In this document: one piece after another, positions 5,670 through 11,715 of the stretch
Layout: every line of letters begins with the position of its first letter
How positions within the stretch are numbered: the first letter of the stretch is position 1
Virus record (IMG/VR): IMGVR_UViG_3300020560_000006
Location: 1 to 21,261 of that record
Direction: 5' to 3' (one strand)
From: a virus
DNA length: 21,261 nt
Program-made: the position numbers and the translations under genes
Notes under the pieces: generated by a model
The model's input: only the letters and a program-made list of their open reading frames with translations
Database searches by the model: none
Told to the model about the DNA's origin: nothing

Positions 5670-5743
5670 CGATCCATAACGGACTTGAACCGTCGGCCTC
5701 TACCGTGACAGGGTAGCGCTCTAACCAACTGAGCTAATGGATC
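5670..5743 (-). tRNA. tRNA-Asp (anticodon GTC)
   Basis: On the minus strand the 74-nt sequence folds fully: acceptor GATCCAT/ATGGATC, D stem GCTC/GAGC, anticodon stem CTACC/GGTAG around CTGTCAC (anticodon GTC), T stem GACGG/CCGTT around TTCAAGT. The discriminator is G. CCA is not encoded; the next bases are CAA. It lies 47 nt after the DUF932-like gene, right behind a hairpin with a T run, so it may be processed from that transcript. Confidence 0.93.
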
Positions 5744-5747
5744 AAGA

Positions 5748-5779
5748 AAAAATTGTGAGCAGTTTTAAATCTTGCTCAG
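5748..5779 (-). terminator. Weak terminator-like hairpin before the tRNA
   Basis: Minus strand TGAGCA and TGCTCA form a 6-bp stem with an 11-nt loop, followed by CAATTTTTTC. It lies between the stop of the DUF932-like gene and the tRNA, so it could end the mRNA or mark a processing site. Confidence 0.45.
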
Positions 5780-5790
5780 GATTTATTTAT

Positions 5791-6798
5791 TTAGAAAGCA
5801 GAAACCAATTTCTTGATTTTGTTTTTCTCAGCAGTTAGAATTGGGTCAAAGCCTGATGCACCAGCCATTAGTGTTTCAGAATTGCCACGACCTGAACGAT
5901 AATAGTCAAGGCGCTCAGTAAGTGCATTGAAAGCACCCCACTTAGTTCCCTTGATGTTAGCGTTAGTTGGTGAATTGTGGTAAAGGTCATCAAGCAATAC
6001 AACCTTATTCTCCCACTTAGTCAATGCAACCTTAGCAGAATCCTTATCTGGCTTAGGATAGATTGTCTGAATCAACTTAGAGAATTCAGCATCAGTAATT
6101 GCCTGAGAGTAAAGTGCCTTTGCTTCAGTTTCGAATTCATCGAAGTAACCGAGAGCAAGCCCAAGAGTTTCACGAGCAACTTGAATACGACCATCAACAG
6201 ATTGTGTATGACGAATCTTGAATGATTGCTTTGCATTACGCATTGCAAGGTTCAATGTATTTTGGCAGACAACACGAACAGGAGTAACCGCTGCTTGAAC
6301 GGCAACAGAACCATCGTGTGAAGTCCATACAATGAGATAAAGTTTTGTCTCATCGTTAGCGCCTTGTGGGTCAAGAACCATTGTGCGTGGAATATCTACA
6401 GTTCCGAACACGACTTTGCCCTTCTTTAGTGAGCCAGCAGATTCCCAACGGCAATCAGCATTGGCATCGTGAATTGCATCGGCAAATGCAAATAGTTCCT
6501 CATTCTGAACTGGCTTGTAACGCTTGCCAACAGTTGCAAGAACATCAGTTCCCTTATTGAATGGGTTATCACGAATAACCAACTGAGCCTGAGATACATC
6601 ATTCCAAGATTCTGAAATGTGGTCGGTGAGTGGAGATAAGCGAACATTCCAATTTGCTAACTTTGCTTCTTCAAGCATTGTTGCAGTTGTAACTTCCTCA
6701 TCTTTTGTAAAGATGCGATTTGCTAGGTTGTGCCAAGCAGGTGCGCCACGGAGAGCGAAAGCAACTTCGCCGTTTTCCATTTCTAGATTGTGAGCCAT
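5791..6798 (-). CDS. DUF932 / TIGR03299 phage-plasmid-like protein, 335 aa
   Basis: The ATG at 6798 (MAHNLEMENGEVAFALRGAPAWH) has AAAGG upstream and lies 25 nt after the predicted transcription start; a longer reading from 6852 would begin before the promoter. The conserved features of the TIGR03299 family are visible: W-H near the N-terminus (A-W-H-N-L), the V-G-x-x-Y-x-x-x-Q-N-E segment (about 91-101), FGTVDIPR (about 132-139), and the central TPVRVVCQNTL (about 174-184). These proteins are common in phages and plasmids; a DNA-related role is often assumed but unproven. It heads its own unit with the tRNA behind it. Confidence 0.9.
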   Translation of the reverse strand: MAHNLEMENGEVAFALRGAPAWHNLANRIFTKDEEVTTATMLEEAKLANWNVRLSPLTDHISESWNDVSQAQLVIRDNPFNKGTDVLATVGKRYKPVQNEELFAFADAIHDANADCRWESAGSLKKGKVVFGTVDIPRTMVLDPQGANDETKLYLIVWTSHDGSVAVQAAVTPVRVVCQNTLNLAMRNAKQSFKIRHTQSVDGRIQVARETLGLALGYFDEFETEAKALYSQAITDAEFSKLIQTIYPKPDKDSAKVALTKWENKVVLLDDLYHNSPTNANIKGTKWGAFNALTERLDYYRSGRGNSETLMAGASGFDPILTAEKNKIKKLVSAF

Positions 6799-6829
6799 AT
6801 ATTTTTTACCTTTCGTTTGATTAGTTGTA

Positions 6830-6851
6830 AGTATAACAGACCCCACTGACA
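6830..6851 (-). promoter_or_regulatory. TGTCA-N11-TATACT promoter
   Basis: Minus strand TGTCA at 6851-6847, 11 bp, TATACT at 6835-6830 with extended TGT. TAGACA lies at a weak -35 position. Confidence 0.85.
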
Positions 6852-6889
6852 TTGTCTAGGATTAGTTACAATATGTCCGAATTGATCAG

Positions 6890-6905
6890 TGTGATTAATC
6901 TCACA
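6890..6905. promoter_or_regulatory. CRP/GlxR-type site (perfect halves)
   Basis: TGTGA TTAATC TCACA, centre 6897.5, 67.5 bp from the -10 edge. A CAAWTCGGACAT-type motif lies beside it at 6873-6884. Confidence 0.75.
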
Positions 6906-6908
6906 GAA

Positions 6909-6937
6909 TTTCAGGGCTTATCCACAGGTGGCCGTAA
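6909..6937. repeat. TTTCAGGG-N16-CGTAA element, copy 7
   Basis: TTTCAGGG at 6909-6916, 16 bp containing a DnaA-box-like word, CGTAA at 6933-6937. Begins 4 bp after the CRP-type site. Confidence 0.8.
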
Positions 6938-6953
6938 CGCTGTGGATAACCCC
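6914..6953. other. Inverted pair of DnaA-box-like words (hairpin)
   Basis: TTATCCACA at 6918-6926 and TGTGGATAA at 6941-6949 form the arms of an inverted repeat with flanking GGG/CCC and a loop of about 12 nt. No T run follows on the minus strand, so a terminator is less likely than at 581. Confidence 0.5.
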
Positions 6954-6978
6954 TCCCTATTGGGGGCCGAGCTCAGGA

Positions 6979-7239
6979 TTAACTCCCGAATTCGATCCTT
7001 GTAGCCTTGCTTAGTAATTGTTTATTGAAGTTCACAATAGATTCATCTAAGAACATTGCGGTTGTCTTCTTTTTCTTTACGTTATCAAAAACGTAAGCAT
7101 TTATTTTGCCGCTGAATTTATTTAGATTACTAAAAACTAATTCAGTTAGGTATTCCTTATCAACACCTTGCTCAGAATAAATTGTTACATCATTGAGTTT
7201 GTTTGCGTCATAGATTTCAACACGATAACGATTTGCCAT
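6979..7239 (-). CDS. Hypothetical protein, 86 aa
   Basis: MANRYRVEIYDANKLNDVTIYSEQ starts at 7239 after AAAGGC. The protein looks like a small alpha/beta domain (strand, helix 27-40, strand GKINAYVFD, basic KKKK, helix). Same unit as the gene at 7308-7724, 68 nt downstream of it. Family not recognised. Confidence 0.8.
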   Translation of the reverse strand: MANRYRVEIYDANKLNDVTIYSEQGVDKEYLTELVFSNLNKFSGKINAYVFDNVKKKKTTAMFLDESIVNFNKQLLSKATRIEFGS

Positions 7240-7307
7240 TGTATTGCCTTTGTTAGTAGTTTCCCGAAGGAGAGCAGTTTGGCGACATACTCAGGTCGTT
7301 GGATTAT

Positions 7308-7724
7308 TTAGAGATACTTAGCAATCTGCTTCATTGTAGAAGCATTTACTGTTTCCTCATCTGTCATCTTGAGAATTGTGAGAGCATTTGTAATGTCCTC
7401 TTTCATCTCACGATACTGGTGCTGATGGATAACCTCAAAATCCTTTTCAGGTTCAGCAGGAAAACTTCCATCTTTTGTGATGATGTCAAAATCAACATTG
7501 AGAGTGTTGTTCCATTGACGATAGTTTGTGCGAAGGTTCTCAGCCTTTGAGAAGTTGGCAATAGCCCACTTACCGATTTCCTTGCGCCACGCTTCTTGCG
7601 CTTTGCCGAACTTTGCTTCCTTTGCGGTCTGTGTGCTGTAATCGCTTTCTAGTGTTGCTAGACGAGCCTCTAGTGCTTTGATTACTTTGCTTGTTGCTAC
7701 CTTTACTGTGATTTGTCTGCTCAT
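7308..7724 (-). CDS. Hypothetical coiled-coil phage protein, 138 aa
   Basis: The ATG at 7724 (MSRQITVKVATSKVIKALEARL) follows GAAAGGAAATACA. Residues about 10-60 form a charged helix with heptad-like spacing, followed by aromatic WRKEIGKWAIANF and a second helical segment near residues 100-138. This resembles small unknown proteins in actinobacteriophages. First gene of a two-gene unit with 6979-7239. Confidence 0.83.
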   Translation of the reverse strand: MSRQITVKVATSKVIKALEARLATLESDYSTQTAKEAKFGKAQEAWRKEIGKWAIANFSKAENLRTNYRQWNNTLNVDFDIITKDGSFPAEPEKDFEVIHQHQYREMKEDITNALTILKMTDEETVNASTMKQIAKYL

Positions 7725-7752
7725 TGTATTTCCTTTCGTTGGTTGGTTGATT

Positions 7753-7774
7753 AGTATAGCAGGGGGGTCTGACA
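7753..7774 (-). promoter_or_regulatory. TGTCA-N11-TATACT promoter
   Basis: Minus strand TGTCA at 7774-7770, 11 bp, TATACT at 7758-7753 with TGC before it. This is the only unit-head promoter of the class with no CRP-type site. A GGTGG/CCACC tetraloop hairpin (7778-7791) lies directly upstream. Confidence 0.8.
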
Positions 7775-7777
7775 TTT

Positions 7778-7828
7778 CCACCCGAAGGTGGAGAGTTCTT
7801 ACTTACGACATTGGACTAGAACACTCTC
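7778..7828 (-). terminator. Two hairpins after the 7854-8036 gene
   Basis: On the minus strand GAGAGTGTTCT (7828-7818) pairs imperfectly with AGAACTCTC (7799-7791). It is followed by CCACC-TTCG-GGTGG (7791-7778). There is no T run, so termination is uncertain. Confidence 0.4.
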
Positions 7829-7853
7829 TAAACTGTCCCTGTTTCGTTCTAGG

Positions 7854-8036
7854 TTATGCGCCTAGAAGTGTTTTAGCAGATACTGAAGTCCAGCGAGTTT
7901 CTTTGCTAGGCATTTCTAGCAAGACACGCACCGAGCCAGATGCTTGTGGGTGTATCTCTTTGATAACGCCCGTCTTTTTTGACTTTAGGGTGGTGAATAA
8001 ATCGCCAACCTGATACAACTTGTCGTTGATTGTCAT
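7854..8036 (-). CDS. SH3-like beta-barrel phage protein, 60 aa
   Basis: MTINDKLYQVGDLFTTLKSKKTGVIKEIHPQ... starts at 8036 after AAAAGAGG. The pattern VGD-x-F-T-T ... TGxIKEI ... SVRVLLEM ... RWTSV is that of a small SH3/KOW-like barrel found in actinobacteriophages. Such domains bind nucleic acid or proteins, but the role here is unknown. It forms a single-gene unit with its own promoter. Confidence 0.8.
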   Translation of the reverse strand: MTINDKLYQVGDLFTTLKSKKTGVIKEIHPQASGSVRVLLEMPSKETRWTSVSAKTLLGA

Positions 8037-8063
8037 TTTTGCCTCTTTTCTGTGTAGGTGGTA

Positions 8064-8085
8064 AGTATAACATTGGGGTCTGACA
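8064..8085 (-). promoter_or_regulatory. TGTCA-N11-TATACT promoter
   Basis: Minus strand TGTCA at 8085-8081, 11 bp, TATACT at 8069-8064. Confidence 0.82.
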
Positions 8086-8123
8086 TTTGTCTAGCCCTAT
8101 CTCAGTATTTGAGAAACTTATTG

Positions 8124-8139
8124 TGTGACCTTAGTCACT
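8124..8139. promoter_or_regulatory. CRP/GlxR-type site overlapping a stop codon
   Basis: TGTGA CCTTAG TCACT: one mismatch at the last base. Centre 8131.5, 67.5 bp from the -10 edge. It overlaps the 3' end of the 8131-8394 gene. Confidence 0.6.
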
Positions 8140-8394
8140 TTCTTGTAGCCAAGCGTCTAAGTGGTGCTGTTCGACAATAGCCGATGCAGGGGCAAACCTT
8201 TCGCCTCGATAGAATACGCCTTCAGGCATTTCGATCTGTCGGTTGTAGTCATTTTCCCAATAGGCGTCAATAGCCTCGATGCAAGGCTCGACCATAGATA
8301 GTGGAACGGGCGGGTAATGATTACCTTGTAAGTGCATAGCAATACCTTGTTCTAAATCTAATTCTGCAAAATCAAGCGCAGTGTTGTATCCCAT
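8131..8394 (-). CDS. Conserved actinophage protein of unknown function, 87 aa
   Basis: MGYNTALDFAELDLEQGIAMHLQGNHYPPVPLSMVEPCIEAIDAY... shows the HLQxNHxPPVPxxMVxPC block typical of a small protein common in actinobacteriophages; its role is not known to me. It follows the 8397-8621 gene with a 2-nt gap and uses GGAGA as ribosome binding site. The operator for the next unit overlaps its stop codon. Confidence 0.87.
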   Translation of the reverse strand: MGYNTALDFAELDLEQGIAMHLQGNHYPPVPLSMVEPCIEAIDAYWENDYNRQIEMPEGVFYRGERFAPASAIVEQHHLDAWLQESD

Positions 8395-8396
8395 TA

Positions 8397-8621
8397 TTAG
8401 TTATCTCCTTTGATAGTTACTTCAGCCCAAGTGTTGTTATCATTTGCAAGTGGTAATACATTAGACATACCAAGTGCGTGTAGTGTTGCTTCCTTGCACA
8501 TTTGTTCAATTGAACTTTTATCAAGCGCAATTAGCGCAGGCAATAAACTTGCAGGAATTTTATCCAAGTCAATAATTGCCTCGAATACAACTGTGTGTGG
8601 AACTTTCATTAGATTAGACAT
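8397..8621 (-). CDS. Hypothetical protein, 74 aa
   Basis: I choose the ATG at 8621 (MSNLMKVPHTVVFEAIIDLD), which has CGAAAGG before it; a reading from 8651 would start inside the -10 box. The protein is beta then helix (SSIEQMCKEATLHALGM) then a short strand. Family unknown. First gene of a two-gene unit. Confidence 0.8.
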   Translation of the reverse strand: MSNLMKVPHTVVFEAIIDLDKIPASLLPALIALDKSSIEQMCKEATLHALGMSNVLPLANDNNTWAEVTIKGDN

Positions 8622-8650
8622 TTGTAGCCTTTCGTTGTTGGATAGTAGCA

Positions 8651-8672
8651 ATTATAGCGTATGGCACTGACA
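8651..8672 (-). promoter_or_regulatory. TGTCA-N11-TATAAT promoter
   Basis: Minus strand TGTCA at 8672-8668, 11 bp, TATAAT at 8656-8651 (no extended TG). Confidence 0.8.
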
Positions 8673-8705
8673 TTACCTAATCCATCCTCGGCGTGTCGCA
8701 GCTTT

Positions 8706-8721
8706 TGTGATTAACCTCACA
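8706..8721. promoter_or_regulatory. CRP/GlxR-type site (perfect halves)
   Basis: TGTGA TTAACC TCACA, centre 8713.5, 62.5 bp from the -10 edge. This is the one spacing that does not fit the 10-bp periodicity of the others. Confidence 0.72.
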
Positions 8722-8722
8722 A

Positions 8723-8750
8723 TTTCAGGGGTTGTGGATAACTCTCGTAA
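8723..8750. repeat. TTTCAGGG-N15-CGTAA element, copy 8
   Basis: TTTCAGGG at 8723-8730, 15 bp (one less than the others), CGTAA at 8746-8750. It contains a DnaA-box-like word. Confidence 0.75.
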
Positions 8751-8811
8751 GCCTGTGGATAACCCCCCTACATATAGGGGCCGAGCTGACAATTGTCAAC
8801 TCGACACGCCG
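8731..8811. other. DnaA-box-like repeats and hairpins
   Basis: TGTGGATAA occurs as a direct repeat at 8733-8741 and 8754-8762. A CCCCTA/TAGGGG hairpin follows, then the palindrome TGACAATTGTCA, and finally CGACACGCC at 8802-8810. On the minus strand this is the 3' end of the unit starting at 9684. Confidence 0.5.
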
Positions 8812-8964
8812 TTATTGTTTCTCCCAACGATAGGGCACATCATCTTTACCGTCATTATCACTATCAATCTTGGCCCCACGCCACATGTACACCGCTAGCA
8901 CAAGTGGTGAGCACAAGAATGCAATTAATATAATTCCAATTACAGATCCGATCACGTCATACAT
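8812..8964 (-). CDS. Small single-pass membrane protein, 50 aa
   Basis: ATG at 8964 directly follows the upstream stop (TAAATG). Residues 4-27 (VIGSVIGIILIAFLCSPLVL...) are a clear transmembrane segment, followed by a polar tail KIDSDNDGKDDVPYRW that resembles the calcium-loop DxDxDG pattern. Topology and function unknown; coupled to the GP88-like gene. Confidence 0.78.
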   Translation of the reverse strand: MYDVIGSVIGIILIAFLCSPLVLAVYMWRGAKIDSDNDGKDDVPYRWEKQ

Positions 8965-9684
8965 TTATTTTTTACTCGCAGAAAATCTTATATCCGCTTT
9001 ACCATAAACACACAATCCACACGATACGCAGGCGGACCCTGCAGAAGAGATAAGTGGAATTGATTTCATATTCTCAGGACACTTAGCACCAGGCTTGCCC
9101 GTCAATTCTTTCATTGTGCTTTCAGTCACGGCGAATGTCTTCCCTAGGTAGGCAAGACGAATTCCCTCATTTACTTTTAGTTCGTGACCGATTTCCTTAT
9201 TATCATCATCGGTGGAATAGTAAAGAGATAGATTAGGAACATCCTTTAGAATAAGCGCTGCAGACTTTACACGTGTGTAAACCCAGAATTGAACATCGGT
9301 GTGCTCATTGATTACATTCTTCCAGGCATAAGTATAGAAATCATTGAAGAAATCCCCGTCCCAGTGGATACGGAATAACATAGGGGCGTCTTTCTTTACA
9401 CAATCAGCCTTGAAATCAATAATCATTTCATTTAGCAATTGATACATTGTTTCCATATCGGCATTGCGTAGCAATTCCCAATTGTGTAGCAGATTAGTTT
9501 TTACTCCAGGGAATAACTTTTCGAGTTTTCCTGCGTAGCAAACACTCTCACAAATACTAGTGGCACCAGGGCATGAATAATTCTTTCCTGCAGGGAGCCC
9601 GAACGTGTTCGCAATTGCGGCTTGCTTTCCATTTTTTGTGACAAGGTTAGCCACCTTTCTATCGTTAGAGCGTTTTAGTTTCAT
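8965..9684 (-). CDS. GP88-family phage protein, 239 aa
   Basis: The N-terminal SCPGATSICESVCYAGK (about residues 37-53) and the C-terminal CVSCGLCVYG (about 219-228) match the cysteine pattern of the Gene product 88 family, known from mycobacteriophages and other phages. The cysteines probably bind a metal; no activity is established. Aromatic FRIHWDGDFFNDFYTYAW (about 103-120) is the conserved core. ATG at 9684 follows GAGGTCCA. It heads a two-gene unit with the small membrane protein. Confidence 0.87.
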   Translation of the reverse strand: MKLKRSNDRKVANLVTKNGKQAAIANTFGLPAGKNYSCPGATSICESVCYAGKLEKLFPGVKTNLLHNWELLRNADMETMYQLLNEMIIDFKADCVKKDAPMLFRIHWDGDFFNDFYTYAWKNVINEHTDVQFWVYTRVKSAALILKDVPNLSLYYSTDDDNKEIGHELKVNEGIRLAYLGKTFAVTESTMKELTGKPGAKCPENMKSIPLISSAGSACVSCGLCVYGKADIRFSASKK

Positions 9685-9711
9685 TGGACCTCAATCGTTG
9701 GTTGAATGGCA

Positions 9712-9733
9712 AGTATAGCAGAATGGACCGACA
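9712..9733 (-). promoter_or_regulatory. TGTCG-N11-TATACT promoter
   Basis: Minus strand TGTCG at 9733-9729 (A to G variant), 11 bp, TATACT at 9717-9712. Confidence 0.78.
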
Positions 9734-9754
9734 TATTCCAATCTTGGCCCAGCT

Positions 9755-9783
9755 TTCCAGGGTGATTTTGATCACAGCCGTAA
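9755..9783. repeat. TTTCAGGG-N16-CGTAA element, copy 9
   Basis: TTCCAGGG at 9755-9762, 16 bp, CGTAA at 9779-9783. The CRP-type site (9761-9776) lies inside it. Confidence 0.68.
9761..9776. promoter_or_regulatory. CRP/GlxR-type site
   Basis: GGTGA TTTTGA TCACA: one mismatch. Centre 9768.5, 56.5 bp from the -10 edge. Confidence 0.6.
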
Positions 9784-9819
9784 CGACACGCCCGACCCCG
9801 TGCCTTTGGGGGCCAAGCT
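9779..9819. repeat. Partial copy of the 65-bp intergenic repeat
   Basis: CGTAACGACACGCCCGACC and the following CCGTGCCTTTG match the elements at 11038 and 11819, then the copy diverges. It sits between the stop at 9825 and the promoter at 9712. Confidence 0.7.
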
Positions 9820-9824
9820 GCGGG

Positions 9825-9956
9825 CTATTGATCAAATTTATTTTTATGTTTTATTTTGCGTGTGTATTTTTTTTTATTACGAACAGGTTGCGCCGCATTA
9901 CTGCGACGCAATTCCTGAATTCGTTTAACTTTATCTTGAAGTGAAGTTAGGAACAT
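9825..9956 (-). CDS. Hypothetical small basic protein, 43 aa
   Basis: MFLTSLQDKVKRIQELRRSN starts at 9956, 26 nt inside the upstream gene, and continues to a very basic tail (RNKKKYTRKIKHKNK). The ribosome binding site is weak (GTGGG), but the coding frame is open over a run of A that would otherwise break, and overlapping starts are the rule here. The charge suggests nucleic-acid binding (inference). Confidence 0.6.
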   Translation of the reverse strand: MFLTSLQDKVKRIQELRRSNAAQPVRNKKKYTRKIKHKNKFDQ

Positions 9957-10122
9957 TATACCCACTCGCTTCGTGAAATCGTTTTACATCAAATCTTTCA
10001 TTATCAACCGCAAACATTTCAGCGAAATCATTTACGATTTTAGAAAAAACAGCGGGGTGAATTTTATTGCTAGCATACTTTAGAATTTCTGCCGTTGCGA
10101 CATAATCTTTGCGTGTCATCAT
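9931..10122 (-). CDS. Hypothetical protein, 63 aa
   Basis: The start at 10122 (or the next codon, 10119) overlaps the upstream stop as ATGA. The protein MMTRKDYVATAEILKYASNK is helical and ends RFHEASGYNVPNF; the pattern K-D-Y-V-A-T-A-E-I is like small proteins repeatedly seen in phages, often with FDxxRFxxA near the end. Function unknown. Confidence 0.82.
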   Translation of the reverse strand: MMTRKDYVATAEILKYASNKIHPAVFSKIVNDFAEMFAVDNERFDVKRFHEASGYNVPNFTSR

Positions 10123-10322
10123 TTAACTGATACCATTCCTGTTCTGTAGAAAACTTTTGTATAGCATTTGCCTGTTGGCGTGTAAATATTTACAGTTGAG
10201 TATTCATCAGCAAATCCCCAATCGGTAAATTTGAAAAAGTTTTCCCAAGCACCAAATTCGCTTTCGTATTCGGCAGACCAGTGGGGAGCGTTGCTATCAT
10301 AAGCACAAGTTATTTTATACAT
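10119..10322 (-). CDS. Hypothetical phage protein, 67 aa
   Basis: MYKITCAYDSNAPHWSAEYE... with AWENFFKFTDWGFADEYSTVN and YTPTGKCYTKVFYR. This block structure (D-W-G-x-A-D-E-Y-S-T-V-N) is typical of a small phage protein of unknown function. ATG at 10322 after TAGGAAAA. Part of a six-gene unit from 10851. Confidence 0.83.
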   Translation of the reverse strand: MYKITCAYDSNAPHWSAEYESEFGAWENFFKFTDWGFADEYSTVNIYTPTGKCYTKVFYRTGMVSVK

Positions 10323-10330
10323 TAGTTTTC

Positions 10331-10474
10331 CTATTCGTTTGGGTTGTAGTGGTTATAGTTTGGAGTTAGAGCGCAATCGCAAGGCTCGACATCATAGTCA
10401 AGGTCATTACCCCAAAAGATAAGACCTGAACCATCACATTCATCACAAGGGAAAGTCATTACTGAATTTATCAT
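10331..10474 (-). CDS. Small zinc-finger-like protein, 47 aa
   Basis: The ATG at 10474 overlaps the upstream stop (TAATG). CDECDGSG (residues 10-17) is the DnaJ-type C-x2-C-x-G-x-G motif, paired with CDC at 32-34. A small zinc knuckle is likely; role unknown. The stop lies 8 nt before the next start. Confidence 0.75.
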   Translation of the reverse strand: MINSVMTFPCDECDGSGLIFWGNDLDYDVEPCDCALTPNYNHYNPNE

Positions 10475-10644
10475 TAGTGTTGTTCCTCGCAATCTTGGTC
10501 ATAATCAAATCCGCAAAAGTAGCAATCCATTTGCTCGCCGTGTGCTTTACACACATAGCGGAATTGACTTTCATCACAGCAAAAGTGTTGCTCATCTTTT
10601 ACCAAATAGAATTCGGTTTGGTCAATGTAATCTTTAGTTATCAT
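10474..10644 (-). CDS. Small cysteine-rich protein, 56 aa
   Basis: MITKDYIDQTEFYLVKDEQH is followed by C22, C23, C32, C41, C44 and C52 (FCC, VCKAHGEQMDCYFCGFD), which could hold one or two zinc ions. TAAATG joins it to the upstream gene and TAATG to the next. Function unknown. Confidence 0.75.
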   Translation of the reverse strand: MITKDYIDQTEFYLVKDEQHFCCDESQFRYVCKAHGEQMDCYFCGFDYDQDCEEQH

Positions 10645-10851
10645 TTATTCACCAACCTTTACGGCAACAGTTGCGAATTTATTTCGCAGACCGCCTGTGC
10701 GAATTTCGATTAGAAACGCTTCAGTTTTATCGCCATACCAAATTTCAGGGCGAGGCTTAGCGGATACAATTTCACCAGCAAAGTGGCGATTGCGTGAGCG
10801 GTAGTTTTGTCCTACGAGTAGGCTTTCGATTGTGTATAGTTTGGTAGCCAT
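10645..10851 (-). CDS. Conserved small phage protein, 68 aa
   Basis: MATKLYTIESLLVGQNYRSRNRHFAGEIVSAKPR... and ATVAVKVGE at the end form a beta-rich barrel-like protein. The GxNYRSRxRHFxGEI block is familiar from actinobacteriophage proteins of unknown function. ATG at 10851 after AGAAGG. First gene of the unit ending at 9825. Confidence 0.83.
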   Translation of the reverse strand: MATKLYTIESLLVGQNYRSRNRHFAGEIVSAKPRPEIWYGDKTEAFLIEIRTGGLRNKFATVAVKVGE

Positions 10852-10886
10852 TGGCAGACCTTCTTTCGTTTGTTGTTATGTATGGA

Positions 10887-10908
10887 ATTATACACGAGCC
10901 TACTGACA
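10887..10908 (-). promoter_or_regulatory. TGTCA-N11-TATAAT promoter
   Basis: Minus strand TGTCA at 10908-10904, 11 bp, TATAAT at 10892-10887 with extended TG. Confidence 0.85.
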
Positions 10909-10956
10909 TTTTCACATTACTAGCCAGTAAGTCCAAATAATGAGACGCTCAAGCCG

Positions 10957-10972
10957 TGTGATACTAATCACA
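10957..10972. promoter_or_regulatory. CRP/GlxR-type site (perfect halves)
   Basis: TGTGA TACTAA TCACA, centre 10964.5, 77.5 bp from the -10 edge. A CAAWTCGGACAT-type motif follows at 10978-10989. Confidence 0.75.
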
Positions 10973-11013
10973 TCAATATGTCCGATTTGTCTGTCAAATC
11001 GACACGCCGCAAA

Positions 11014-11042
11014 TTTCACGGGATTTTATAACAATCTCGTAA
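11014..11042. repeat. TTTCAGGG-N16-CGTAA element, copy 10
   Basis: TTTCACGG at 11014-11021, 16 bp, CGTAA at 11038-11042. It runs straight into the 65-bp repeat. Confidence 0.7.
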
Positions 11043-11102
11043 CGACACGCCCGACCCCGTGCCTTTGCGGGCCAGCTTGACTTTGTCAAGCCGACACGCC
11101 GT
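11038..11102. repeat. 65-bp intergenic repeat, copy A
   Basis: Identical to 11819-11883 except one base (T/C near 11063). It contains CGACACGCC at both ends (11043, 11092) and a GCTTGAC-TTT-GTCAAGC hairpin. It begins right at the stop of the 11102-11296 gene, so it may end that transcript. Confidence 0.9.
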
Positions 11103-11296
11103 TATTCTTCTTCTAATTCTGCTAAATAATCTTCGTGCTCTACTAATCCAATCGCAAACGCAACAGGATCGCAACACTCTAGAATTTCGGCGGGTGTGAA
11201 AGTTGAGTAGCCGATTTTTACAGTTGGATAAAGGTCATTTAGAAAGTCTATAAAACTTTCTTTGATTTCTAAATCTTTTTCAAACTGCGATTTCAT
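11102..11296 (-). CDS. Hypothetical acidic protein, 64 aa
   Basis: I choose the ATG at 11296 (MKSQFEKDLEIKESFIDFLN), which follows AGAGGTTGCAG, over a longer reading with no ribosome site. It overlaps the upstream gene by 17 nt. It is helical and acidic (ends YLAELEEE). The 65-bp repeat begins at its stop. Function unknown. Confidence 0.78.
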   Translation of the reverse strand: MKSQFEKDLEIKESFIDFLNDLYPTVKIGYSTFTPAEILECCDPVAFAIGLVEHEDYLAELEEE

Positions 11297-11432
11297 CTGC
11301 AACCTCTTTCCATTCAAAACAATAAGAGTCTGAAACAAAAGCATTTTTTACAACGCTATCAAATAAAGAAATAGCCATTTCTTCATCTTCTGCATCTATG
11401 TCTAGCCAAACGCCAAATGTGTATCTTTTCAT
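11280..11432 (-). CDS. Hypothetical small protein, 50 aa
   Basis: MKRYTFGVWLDIDAEDEEMA starts at 11432, overlapping the upstream stop (TAATG) with AGGAAGG before it. The beta-helix-beta look (strand YTFGVWLDI, helix DEEMAISLFDSVV, strand YCFEWKEV) is like a small ferredoxin-type fold. Unknown function. Confidence 0.75.
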   Translation of the reverse strand: MKRYTFGVWLDIDAEDEEMAISLFDSVVKNAFVSDSYCFEWKEVADEIAV

Positions 11433-11554
11433 TAGAGCGCACCTTCCTGAAATAATCCAATTTCTAAATCTAGTAATTCATCGGGGGTTGCTTCGGATAA
11501 ATCTACCCAACCCGCACCCTCGTTATCTATGCGAAAGATTTCTACATAACCCAT
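11432..11554 (-). CDS. Hypothetical small protein, 40 aa
   Basis: MGYVEIFRIDNEGAGWVDLS... is an acidic peptide. ATG at 11554 directly follows the upstream stop (TAAATG) with AGGAGGCA upstream, a strong ribosome site; TAATG links it to the next gene. Unknown function. Confidence 0.75.
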   Translation of the reverse strand: MGYVEIFRIDNEGAGWVDLSEATPDELLDLEIGLFQEGAL

Positions 11555-11683
11555 TTAGTCTGCCTCCTTAGTATTGAATAGAGAGGACATCTTATCATTA
11601 GCCTCTGACATTGTTGCGATAGCCTTCAATAGGCTTTCCTTGCGTGTGGCTTCTACATAAGCCTTGTATTCATCTAGTGTCAT
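11555..11683 (-). CDS. Hypothetical small helical protein, 42 aa
   Basis: MTLDEYKAYVEATRKESLLK starts at 11683 after AACGAAAGGTCGATAAA and 26 nt behind the predicted transcription start. The peptide is a single charged helix region. First gene of the unit ending at 11102. Confidence 0.76.
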   Translation of the reverse strand: MTLDEYKAYVEATRKESLLKAIATMSEANDKMSSLFNTKEAD

Positions 11684-11715
11684 TTTATCGACCTTTCGTT
11701 GTGGTTATAGTAGGT

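Noticed and set aside
5670-5743. Attachment site at the tRNA
   Set aside because: No integrase, excisionase or direct repeat of the tRNA 3' end is seen in the window.
7770-7790. L5-type stoperator (GGTGG ... TGTCAAG)
   Set aside because: One site reads GGTGGAAATGTCAGAC, but the other 11 copies lack the GGTGG half and the gap differs; the constant feature is the distance to the -10 box.
8410-8898. Plus-strand open frames over 8410-8670 and 8707-8898
   Set aside because: They run through promoters, operators and palindromes and oppose minus-strand genes with proper signals.
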